DNA of 52,073 nucleotides from Verrucomicrobium sp. (GTDB lineage Bacteria; Verrucomicrobiota; Verrucomicrobiia; Limisphaerales; UBA9464): NCBI GenBank assembly GCA_021298285.1, contig JAJTFN010000053.1, forward strand, positions 1-52,073. The letters run 5' to 3'. Below the pieces are notes generated by a model that ran no database searches, had not been told where the DNA came from, and saw only the letters and a program-made list of their open reading frames with translations. Made by a program: the position numbers and the translations under genes. This document shows positions 37,579-46,037 of the stretch, piece after piece; positions within the stretch are counted from its first letter, which is position 1, and each line of letters begins with the position of its first letter.

Positions 37579-37947
37579 ATGAACAAGGCCGCATTGTTTG
37601 ACAAGATCGAGGGCGAGCAGTTCCGCAAGGAGGCCGCCAAATTCAACGTGGGCGACAGCGTCCGGGTGCACACCAAGGTCGGCGAGGGCGACAAGGAGCG
37701 CATCCAGATCTTCGCGGGTGTCGTCATCGGCATCCGTGGGCGCGGTCTCAACCAGACCTTCACGGTCCGCCGCATCAGCTACGGTGAGGGCGTCGAGCGC
37801 ATTTTCCCGACCCACTCCCCCCGCGTCGACAAGATCGAGGTCGAGCGGCAGGGCTCGGTGCGCCGCGCCAAGCTCACCTACCTCCGCGACCGCATCGGCA
37901 AGGGCGCCATGGCGGTGAAGGAGAAGGACACGCTCCTGGCCGCCTGA
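37579..37947 (+). CDS. rplS: 50S ribosomal protein L19
   Basis: 122 aa. The conserved [62 protein letters not shown] and AKLTYLRDR identify L19. It lies at the 30S-50S interface. The 82 bases before it are AT-richer than the neighbourhood and contain a small CGGC/GCCG hairpin at 37515-37529, perhaps a leader for autogenous control, though this is weak. The operon terminator is 148 bases downstream. Confidence 0.97.
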   Translation: MNKAALFDKIEGEQFRKEAAKFNVGDSVRVHTKVGEGDKERIQIFAGVVIGIRGRGLNQTFTVRRISYGEGVERIFPTHSPRVDKIEVERQGSVRRAKLTYLRDRIGKGAMAVKEKDTLLAA

Positions 37948-38094
37948 GGTCATTCCGGGATCGGTGGACCATGACCGTGGGGTGAGCCCCGGTTCTTTCG
38001 GGAGAGGGTTTGCCTCGGCGCAACCGTTGCCTCGGCCTCATCGCCTGGCCCCCCCCTCTGATCCACCTCCGTCCTATTCCTCCATCCTGATCAT

Positions 38095-38137
38095 CGACGG
38101 GGTCCGGCGCCCAAGCGTGCCGGACCCCGTCGTGTTT
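38095..38137 (+). terminator. Terminator of the rpsP-rplS operon
   Basis: CGACGGGGTCCGGC (38095-38108) and GCCGGACCCCGTCG (38119-38132) form a perfect 14-base-pair stem with a ten-base loop, followed by TGTTT. It is the strongest structure in the 359-base gap between rplS and the first DUF1501 gene; the rest of that gap holds no gene. Confidence 0.88.
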
Positions 38138-38251
38138 CCGTCGGGTCCCCTCCGGTGGCCTGTAAAACCCGGCGAAGGCGACCACCCGGAGCCCGGGCAT
38201 CGTGATCCACGGGAGGCGATCCACGCCGCCAAGAAAACGGGGTGTTCGGGG

Positions 38252-38280
38252 TTGACACCCGGGGGGTTTTGAAGTGCTGT
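38252..38280 (+). promoter_or_regulatory. Possible promoter of the DUF1501 cluster
   Basis: A perfect -35 TTGACA (38252-38257) is followed 17 bases later by TGCTGT, a poor -10. It lies 27 bases before the GTG start of the first DUF1501 gene and after the operon terminator, which is where a cluster promoter is expected. Confidence 0.35.
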
Positions 38281-38306
38281 GTGACTCAGAAAATCCCCTT
38301 CCTTCG

Positions 38307-39668
38307 GTGCTTACCATCCTGGGTCCAAAATCCGAGTCCTGCGGGTACTGCGACGGTGTTTCGCGGCGGGGATTCCTGCGCATCGGCGCGCTCGGCATGG
38401 GGGGCATCGGGCTGTCCTCCCTGCTGCGGGCCGAGGACGCCTCCGGTCTGCGGTCTCCGGGCCGTTCCCACAAGGCCGTCATCCTCATCTTCCTGCCGGG
38501 TGGCCCGAGCCACCAGGACATGTTCGACCTGAAGCTTGGCGCCCCGGCCGAGATCCGGGGCGAGTTCCGGCCCATTCCCACTTCGGTCCCGGGCCTGCAG
38601 ATCTGCGAGCACCTGCCACGGTTGGCCAAGGTCATGGACCGGTGCACCGTGATCCGCTCCATGGTGGGCATGGAGGATCGGCACGAGGCGTTCCAGACCT
38701 ACACGGGGCACCTGAATCGCAACCAACCGCCGGGCGGTTGGCCTGCGATGGGGGCCTTGCTGTCGAAGCTCCAGGGATCGGCCGATCCGGCCATCCCGGC
38801 CTATCTCGGGCTGGCTCCGAAGATGGGTCATGTGCCGTGGTCCGACAACGGGGTCGCGGGTTTCCTCGGCGCGGCGCACGCCCCCTTCGAGATCCACAAG
38901 GGCGGGGGCAAGGACGACATGGTGCTCAACGGGATCACTCTCGACCGGTTGGCCGACCGGCGGGCCCTGCTCGGTGCGCTCGACGGGTTCCGCCGCGAGG
39001 TCGACGCCAGCGGCCAGGTCGCCGGGGCCGATGCCTACACCCGGCAGGCCTTCGGCATCCTCACCTCCAGCAAGCTCATGACGGCCCTCGACCTCAAGAA
39101 CGAGGACCCTGCGGTGGTGGCCCGCTACGGCACGGGCGATCCGCGAAACCGCGACGACGGCGCGCCCAAGCTGATGGAGCATTTCCTGATGGCCCGACGC
39201 CTCGTCGAGGCGGGGGCGCGCTGTGTGACCCTCGCCTTCAGCCGATGGGACCATCACGGCGACAACTTCGGGGCCCTGCGGCAGGACCTGCCCCTGCTCG
39301 ACCAGGGGCTCAGCGCCCTGATCAGCGACCTGCACGAGCGCGGCCTTGACCGCGATGTTTCCGTGCTGGTCGCCGGGGAGTTCGGTCGCACGCCCACGAT
39401 CAACAAGGATGGCGGCCGCGACCACTGGCCGAGGGTCGGGTTCGCCCTGCTGGCGGGCGGTGGCCTGCGACACGGGCAGGTCATCGGGTCCACCGACCGC
39501 CTGGGGGGCGAGGCCGATTCGCGCCCCACCACCTTCGGCGAGGTCCACGCCACGCTGTACCATGCGATGGGCATCGATGTGAACAAGGTCACCGTGCCCG
39601 ACCTCACCGGCCGGCCCCAGTTCCTGGTCGAACCCGGGGTCCAACCCATGAAGGAACTGGTGGGATGA
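38307..39668 (+). CDS. DUF1501 protein, Tat-exported (first copy)
   Basis: 453 aa, GTG start at 38307 giving MLTILG, the usual N terminus of the family. The twin-arginine signal SRRGFLRIGALGMGG lies near residue 20. The DUF1501 fold is alkaline-phosphatase/sulfatase-like: VILIFLPGGPSHQDMFDLK, GEFRPIPTSVPG, GEFGRTPTINKDGGRDHWP and LTGRPQFLVEPGVQPMKELVG. The HxxD and DHWP segments are likely metal sites. Members are typical of PVC bacteria, and their substrate is unknown. It heads the cluster and has a paralog immediately downstream. Confidence 0.92.
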   Translation: MLTILGPKSESCGYCDGVSRRGFLRIGALGMGGIGLSSLLRAEDASGLRSPGRSHKAVILIFLPGGPSHQDMFDLKLGAPAEIRGEFRPIPTSVPGLQICEHLPRLAKVMDRCTVIRSMVGMEDRHEAFQTYTGHLNRNQPPGGWPAMGALLSKLQGSADPAIPAYLGLAPKMGHVPWSDNGVAGFLGAAHAPFEIHKGGGKDDMVLNGITLDRLADRRALLGALDGFRREVDASGQVAGADAYTRQAFGILTSSKLMTALDLKNEDPAVVARYGTGDPRNRDDGAPKLMEHFLMARRLVEAGARCVTLAFSRWDHHGDNFGALRQDLPLLDQGLSALISDLHERGLDRDVSVLVAGEFGRTPTINKDGGRDHWPRVGFALLAGGGLRHGQVIGSTDRLGGEADSRPTTFGEVHATLYHAMGIDVNKVTVPDLTGRPQFLVEPGVQPMKELVG

Positions 39669-39771
39669 TCGCCTTCGGAAGCCAAACCAGCCCGGTGGGC
39701 CGTCTGCCCCGCCCGGGAGTTCCCGGACATTCCCTTGAACACGCGGGTGCTGCCGCACCGTCTCAATCCGC

Positions 39772-41109
39772 ATGCTGACCGTCGCCGGACCTTCCAGCCG
39801 ATTCTGTGATGGCCTCTCCAGGCGGAGTTTTCTCCGCATCGGGGGTCTCGGGTTGGGCGGCTTGACGCTGCCCCAGTTGCTGCGCGCCGAATCCGCCTCC
39901 GGGCTCCGTTCGAACCACAAGGCCGTCATCATGGTGTACCTGCCAGGCGGGCCGCCGCACCAGGACACCTTCGACCTCAAGATGGACGCCCCGGCCGAGA
40001 TCCGCGGCGAGTTCCGGCCCATCCCGACCACCGTGCCGGGCTTCCAGGTGTGCGAGCACCTGCCGCTGCTGGCCAAACAGGCCCATCGATATGCGGTGAT
40101 CCGCTCGATCAGCGACGCGATCGACGACCATTCCGACTTCATGTGCCAGACCGGTCGCCGGAAGGCCGGTCAGCCCCCCGGGGGATGGCCGACCTTCGGG
40201 GCCACGGTGTCCCGGGTGATGGGCCCCGCGGTGGGCGCCGTGCCGGCCTTCGTCGGCCTGGAGCCGCGGATGCAGCACCGGCCCTACAACGCTGCCAACG
40301 CCGGATATGCCGGAGTCTCTCACGACGCCTTCCGGCCGGCCTCCGACGCCAAGTCCGACATGGTGCTCAACGGGATCACCACCGACCGGTTGGCCGACCG
40401 GCGGGCGCTCCTGGGAGCCTTCGACAAGTTCCGACGCGAGGCCGATGCCACCGGCCTCATGGAGGGCGTCGACGGGTTCAACCAGCAGGCCTTCGGCATG
40501 CTCACCTCCAGCCGGTTGCTGGAGGCCCTGAGCGTCGACAAGGAGCCGGCGGCGGTCCGGGACCGGTATGGCAAGGGCGACCCGAAGGTGCACGGCGATG
40601 CGGCGCCCATGCTCAATGAACAGTTCCTCGTGGCCCGGCGGCTCGTGGAGGCTGGTGCCCGCTTCGTGACGGTGGCCTACGGGTTCTGGGATTACCACGG
40701 CAACAATTTCGGAAACGCCCGCAACGACCTGCCGATGCTCGACCAGGCCTTGAGCGCCTTGATCGCCGACCTGCACGACCGTGGCCTCCAGAACGACGTG
40801 AGCGTGATCGCCTGGGGCGAGTTCGGCCGCTCACCCACCATCAACAAGGACGGCGGACGCGACCATTGGCCCCGGGCCAACTGCGCGCTGCTGGCCGGGG
40901 GCGGCATGAAGGTGGGCCAGGTCATCGGGGCAACCGACCGTCTGGGTGGCGAGCCCAGCGAGCGGCCGGTCCAGTTCGGCGAGGTGTTCGCCACGCTGTA
41001 CCAGAACCTGGGCATCGACGTGAACAAGGTGACCCTTCCCGACCTCACCGGCCGGCCCCAGTTCCTCGTGCCCGAGGGCTGCCAACCCGTGAAGGAATTG
41101 GTGGGTTGA
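39772..41109 (+). CDS. DUF1501 protein, Tat-exported (second copy)
   Basis: 445 aa, ATG start. The Tat signal is SRRSFLRIGGLGLGG. It is clearly paralogous to the gene before it, sharing PAEIRGEFRPIPT, MVLNGIT, DRLADRRALLGA, RRLVEAGAR, INKDGGRDHWPR and GIDVNKVT. The middle region (about residues 100-190) differs more, which suggests different partners or substrates. It is 103 bases after the first copy and 40 bases before the DUF1549/1553 gene. Confidence 0.93.
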   Translation: MLTVAGPSSRFCDGLSRRSFLRIGGLGLGGLTLPQLLRAESASGLRSNHKAVIMVYLPGGPPHQDTFDLKMDAPAEIRGEFRPIPTTVPGFQVCEHLPLLAKQAHRYAVIRSISDAIDDHSDFMCQTGRRKAGQPPGGWPTFGATVSRVMGPAVGAVPAFVGLEPRMQHRPYNAANAGYAGVSHDAFRPASDAKSDMVLNGITTDRLADRRALLGAFDKFRREADATGLMEGVDGFNQQAFGMLTSSRLLEALSVDKEPAAVRDRYGKGDPKVHGDAAPMLNEQFLVARRLVEAGARFVTVAYGFWDYHGNNFGNARNDLPMLDQALSALIADLHDRGLQNDVSVIAWGEFGRSPTINKDGGRDHWPRANCALLAGGGMKVGQVIGATDRLGGEPSERPVQFGEVFATLYQNLGIDVNKVTLPDLTGRPQFLVPEGCQPVKELVG

Positions 41110-41149
41110 TCCCGGGAATCCACCTGCACGCCTCCCCCCCTCGAGAGCC

Positions 41150-43744
41150 ATGAAGACGACCTGTTCGAACGACCACCGGCCCCTGCGATCGGAGGCGGTC
41201 CGTGCCTCGTGCCCGCGGCCATGGAAGATGGAGTTCACGCGATGGGGTTCCACGCGATGGATCGCCTGGCTCGGCGTCGCCCTCCTCGGGTCAGGGACGT
41301 TCATGGCCCAAACCCTCACCGCGGCGACCCTCGAGATCCACTACCGCAGCGGGATGGGTGACCTGGTCCTCGACTCGCAGGATGCCCGGCAACAGTTGCT
41401 GGCCACGGCGGACGGGCGTCGCGACGTCACCCGCGAGGTGGCCTGGAGCGCCGAGCCGCAGGGGATCGTGCGCATCGACCCCACGGGCCGCGTGCTTCCG
41501 GTGGCCGATGGGGCGGCCGTGATCACCGCCAAGACCCGTGACGGGTCCTCCACGGCCAGCCTTCCGGTGAAGGTTGTCCATGCCAACCAGCCGGCCCCGC
41601 TTCATTTCGCCAACCAGATCGTGCCGATCTTCACCAAGAACGGTTGCAATGGCGGCGGTTGCCACGGCAAGGCGGCCGGCCAGAACGGTTTCCGCCTCTC
41701 GCTGCTCGGGTTCGAGCCCGACGAGGACTACGAGCACCTCGTCCGCGAGGCCCGCGGCCGGCGCCTCTTCCCGGCCGACCCGCCGCGCAGCCTGCTGGTC
41801 ACCAAGGGCACGGCCGAGACCCCCCACGGCGGCGGCAAGCGCCTCGAGATCGGTTCCGACGACTATCGCCGTCTGGTCCGTTGGATCGGGCAGGGCATGC
41901 CCGTCGGTCGCACCAACGCCCCCACCGTCCGGCGCCTGGAGGTCTTCCCCTCCGCCCGCACGCTGGCGCTCAACGCCGAGCAGCAGCTCGTGGTCACCGC
42001 CCACTACAGCGACGGGTCCGCCGAGGACGTCACCCGAAGCTCCCTCTTCGAGCCCAACGACAAGGACATGGCCTCCGCCGACGCCAACGGCCTGCTCAAG
42101 ATCTTCAACCAGCCCGGCGAGTTCGCGGTCATGGTCCGCTACCAGGACAAGGTGGCCACCTTCCGCGCCACCATCCCGCTCGGGGCCCCGGTGGACCGCC
42201 TGCCGGTCGCCCGCAACTTCGTCGACGAACTGGTCTTCAAGCAGCTCAAGCTGGTGGGCATGCCCCCGAGCGAGATTTCCGACAAGCCGACCTTCCTGCG
42301 CCGCGTGACCCTGGACATCGCCGGCCGCCTGCCCACGGCGGACGAGGTCCGGGCCTTCGACGCCGACACGGCCCCGGGGGACCGCGACCGCGTGATCGAT
42401 CGTCTCGTGGCCTCGACCGACTATGCCGACTACTTCGCCGGCAAGTGGGCTGCGCTCCTGCGCAACAAGCGCACCGATCCCAAGCAGGCGCGCGGCACCA
42501 TCGCCTTCCATGCCTGGGTCCGCGACAGCCTGGCGGCCAACAAGCCCTACGACCGGTTCGTGCGCGAGGTGCTGACCGCCTCGGGCGACGTCTCCGAGAA
42601 CCCGCCCGTGGCCTGGTACCGTCAGGTCCGCACCGTGCAGACCCAGCTGGAGGATGTCTCGCAGTTGTTCCTGGGCCAGCGCATGCAATGCGCCCAGTGC
42701 CATCACCACCCCTACGAGAAGTGGAGCCAGGCCGACTACTGGAGCTTCGGCGCCGCCTTCTCGCAGGTGGCCTACAAGCCCGGAAGCCAGCCTGGCGAGG
42801 AAGTCATCCAGCACCGGCGTGGCGAGGCCAAGGCCACCAACAAGAAGAACGGCCAGGCGGTCAAGCCCGCCGCCCTCGGGCAGTCGGCCTTCCAGCTCGA
42901 CGTCGACGACGACCCCCGCGTGTTCCTGGCCGACTGGATGACCTCGCCCAAGAACCCCTGGTTCGCCAAGGCGCTGGTCAACCGCTACTGGAAGCACTTC
43001 TTCGGCCGCGGGCTGGTGGATCCCGAGGACGACATGCGCGACACCAACCCGCCCAGCAATCCCGAGCTTCTCGACGCCCTGGCCGCCCATTTCGTGGCCT
43101 CCGGGTTCGACCTTCAGGACCTGGTGCGCACCCTGGCCCGGAGCACCACCTACCAGCTCAGCTCCGTGCCCAATGCCCACAACGCCAAGGACCGGCACCA
43201 CTTCTCGCGCTTCTATCCCCGGCGCCTCCCGGCCGAGGTCCTGCTCGACTCGGTCAACACGTTGACGGGCTCCCGCAGCCAGTTCGAGGGCTTGCCCGCC
43301 GGCACGCGGGCGGTCTGCCTGCCGGACAACAGCTTCAATGCCCAGAGCTACTTCCTCACGGTCTTCGGGCGTCCCGAGGGCAGCAGTGCCTGCGAATGCG
43401 AGCGCAGCATGGAGGCCTCGCTCAGCCAGAGCCTGCACCTCCTCAACTCCAAGGACATCCAGGCGAGGTTGAGCGCGGACGATTCGCGCCCGTCCCGGCT
43501 CAACGGCGATTCCCGGCCAGACCCGGACAAGCTGGCCGAGTTGTACCGCATGGCCTACGCGCGCACCCCGTCGGCGGACGAGATCCAGCGTGCCGTCGAG
43601 TACCTCGACCGCAAGGCCGCCGCCGCCAAGCCCGGCAAGGATGCGGCCGAGACCACCGCCCTCCGGTCCAAGGCGCGCCGCGAGGCCTGGGAAGACCTGA
43701 CCTGGGCCCTCCTGAACACCAAGGAGTTCCTCTTCAACCACTGA
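41150..43744 (+). CDS. DUF1549/DUF1553 exported haem protein with Ig-like domain
   Basis: 864 aa. An export signal (about residues 35-58) precedes a first Ig-like segment. The haem-like motif GC166NGGGC171H172GK opens a planctomycete-cytochrome domain. A second Big2-type segment follows (VRRLEVFPSARTLALN). DUF1549 covers about residues 360-560 and includes C514AQC517H518HHPYEKW; DUF1553 covers about 590-860 and includes ALVNRYWKHFFGRGLV and LPDNSFNAASYF-like residues. It ends NTKEFLFNH, the standard family terminus. It is encoded with DUF1501 proteins across PVC bacteria and is thought to act outside the cytoplasm. An alternative ATG at 41228 would shorten the signal region. Confidence 0.93.
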   Translation: MKTTCSNDHRPLRSEAVRASCPRPWKMEFTRWGSTRWIAWLGVALLGSGTFMAQTLTAATLEIHYRSGMGDLVLDSQDARQQLLATADGRRDVTREVAWSAEPQGIVRIDPTGRVLPVADGAAVITAKTRDGSSTASLPVKVVHANQPAPLHFANQIVPIFTKNGCNGGGCHGKAAGQNGFRLSLLGFEPDEDYEHLVREARGRRLFPADPPRSLLVTKGTAETPHGGGKRLEIGSDDYRRLVRWIGQGMPVGRTNAPTVRRLEVFPSARTLALNAEQQLVVTAHYSDGSAEDVTRSSLFEPNDKDMASADANGLLKIFNQPGEFAVMVRYQDKVATFRATIPLGAPVDRLPVARNFVDELVFKQLKLVGMPPSEISDKPTFLRRVTLDIAGRLPTADEVRAFDADTAPGDRDRVIDRLVASTDYADYFAGKWAALLRNKRTDPKQARGTIAFHAWVRDSLAANKPYDRFVREVLTASGDVSENPPVAWYRQVRTVQTQLEDVSQLFLGQRMQCAQCHHHPYEKWSQADYWSFGAAFSQVAYKPGSQPGEEVIQHRRGEAKATNKKNGQAVKPAALGQSAFQLDVDDDPRVFLADWMTSPKNPWFAKALVNRYWKHFFGRGLVDPEDDMRDTNPPSNPELLDALAAHFVASGFDLQDLVRTLARSTTYQLSSVPNAHNAKDRHHFSRFYPRRLPAEVLLDSVNTLTGSRSQFEGLPAGTRAVCLPDNSFNAQSYFLTVFGRPEGSSACECERSMEASLSQSLHLLNSKDIQARLSADDSRPSRLNGDSRPDPDKLAELYRMAYARTPSADEIQRAVEYLDRKAAAAKPGKDAAETTALRSKARREAWEDLTWALLNTKEFLFNH

Positions 43745-43747
43745 CGC

Positions 43748-46037
43748 ATGTCGCGGGTTTCCTGGGTCTCTCGGATCGCCCTGGCGTGGGTCGCGGTCCT
43801 CTCCGTCTGCGCCCAACTCGCCACGGCCCAACTCCCCACGGCCCGCCTGCTGTCGGTGTTCCCGCCCGGGGGCGCGGCCGGATCTTCCGTCGAGGTCACG
43901 GTGGCCGGTTCCGACCTCGACGAGGCCGCCGCGCTGGTGTTCTCGGATCCTCGGGTGACCGGTCTCCGCGTGCCCGGCACCGCCGACCGGTTCCGGGTGG
44001 CCCTGCCGGCGGAACTTCCGGAGGGGCACCTCGACCTCCGGGTCCTCGGCCGCCATGGACTTTCCAACCCCAGGGCGTTTTCGGTCGGTGCGGCGGGGAC
44101 CGAGTTGTCCTGGAAGGAGACCCCATCGTCCCCGGAGAAGGCCTTCGACCTGCCGATCGAGTCGGTCGTGCAGGGCCGACTGGCCCCGCAGGAGGTGCTC
44201 TGGTTCCGTTTCCGGGGTGAGGCCGGGCAGGCGATCGGGGCCCGCATCGAGGCGGCCGCCCTCGATTCCCGCCTGGTTCCCGACCTGGCGCTGACCGACG
44301 CCTCCGGCCACGAATTGGCGCGGGTCCGTCGCCGGGAATGGCTCGACGTCCGCCTGCCTGCCGCCGGCACCTACCTGCTGCGCCTCAACGACTCGCTCTA
44401 CCGGGGCGGCGACACCCATGGGTTCCGCCTCCGGATCACCACGCGACCCCGAGTGGCCTTCGCGGTGCCGATGGTCCTCCAGGCAGGTCGACCGCAGCAG
44501 GTCACCCTGTACGGCCGCCGATTGCCCGGAGGCGCGCCCTCGACGGTGCTGGGGCCGGACGGCGAGGCGTGGGAGCAGGTCGGGCTCGAGGTGGTCGCGC
44601 CTGCCGAACCCGACCCCTCCGTCGCGTCGGTCACGGCCTTGCCCGTCCCGGCGGCGACTCCGCTCGTCTCCGAGGTGTGGCTGTGGCGTGGGCAGGCGGC
44701 CTCGGGAACGCGGCCGGCGATGGTCCCTCACGAGCCGGTCCCCTGGGCGTTGACGCCGCTGCCGGTCGTCGCCGCCGCCCCCACCGGGTTGGTGTCCGTG
44801 ACCCCGCCCTGCGAGTTCTCCAGCCTCTTCCCGCTCCGGGGCCAGGCCAGCGGGGTGATCTTCGAGGCCAATGCCGGCGACGTGTTCCAGGTCGAGCTGA
44901 CCTCCGAACGATGGGGCCATCCGGTCGATCCCATGGCGGTGGTCCAGCGGGCCAAGCGAGTTCCGCACCGCGCACCGGGATGCGTCGGCCCGGTGGAAGG
45001 TCGAGGAGACCGGGCGGCATCGGATCGTGGTCCGAGACGGATTCCGCCGCGGCGATGGCCTGGCCCAGTATCCCTACCGTCTGAGCCTGCGCCGGGAATC
45101 CCCGGGGTTCCAACTGGCCGTGTTTCCCATGCCGCCGCCCCGGGCTGGTGAGGACCGCAGCATTGCCGTGGTGTCACCCGCCATCCGGCGCGACCAGACG
45201 TTGGCCTTCCGTGTGGTCGCCTTCCGCCAGGACGGTTTCGATGGCGAGATCCGGTTGGGGGCGATCGACCTGCCGTCCGGGGTGAGCGCCTCCGCCACCC
45301 GCATCGCCGCTGGCCAGGGCACCGGAGTGCTGCTGCTGAGCGCGGGGGCCGGGGCCACGGGCTCGGCCCCATGGCGGTTGGTCGGCACGGCGACCCTCGG
45401 CTCCAGCACGCTGGTCCGGACGGCCTCGGTCGCCTCGGTGGTCTGGCCGGTCGCCGACTTCAACAACGAGAATCCGGTCGTCCGCCGCACCCGTGGCACC
45501 TCCCTGGCGGTGGTGACCGCCGAGTCGGCCCCGGTGACCCTGCGGGTCGGGGCCGCCACGCCCTCGGCCGACGGGGCCACCTGGAAGCTGCCGCTGCACC
45601 TGGAGCGGCGTGGCGAGTTCCAGGGCGCCTTCAACGTCAAGGCCGGCGGCCATGCGGCGCTGGACAAGGCCAAGGAGATCAACATCCCCGAGAAGGCCAC
45701 CAACCTGGTCGCGGAATTGTCGTTGGGAGAGGCCCGCCTGCCCAACGGCACCCACACCCTCTGGCTGCAGGGCAGCCTCGCCGGCAAGTACCGGCAGGCC
45801 CCCGAGGCCGTCGCCGTCGCCGAGGCCGACCTGAAGGCCGCCGAGCAGGCCTTGGCGTCGGCCAAACCGGAGGGCAAGGCCGCCGCCGAGGCCCGCAAGA
45901 AGGAGGCCGAGGCGCGCAAGAAGGCCGCCGAAGAGAAGGCCAAGCCTCGGGATGTGACCGTCGCCGTCTGGTCCGAACCCTTCAGCGTGACGGTCGGGGC
46001 CGCGGCGGCTCCGGCCAACAAGGATGCCAAGCCATGA
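43748..46037 (+). pseudogene. PPC-domain exported protein, frameshifted
   Basis: The signal peptide ends near ATAQ. The first frame (43748 to about 44957) encodes Ig-like and pre-peptidase-C-like beta domains with VFPPGGAAGSSVEVTV and VLWFRFRGEAG. Around 44950-44960 the reading shifts: VDPMAVVQRAK continues in the first frame, while EFRTAHRDASARWKVEETGRH continues in another, through to the stop at 46037. The homologous middle segment expected between VVQR and the downstream sequence is missing (length 2 modulo 3). The C-terminal end has a Lys/Ala/Glu-rich coiled-coil stretch (45820-45950). The stop overlaps the next gene by four bases. As written the first frame ends at 45151. Confidence 0.8.

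Noticed and set aside
41291-44968. 1225-codon minus-strand open frame
   Set aside because: It lies antisense to the DUF1549/1553 and PPC genes and shows no motif or signal; high GC removes stop codons from this frame.
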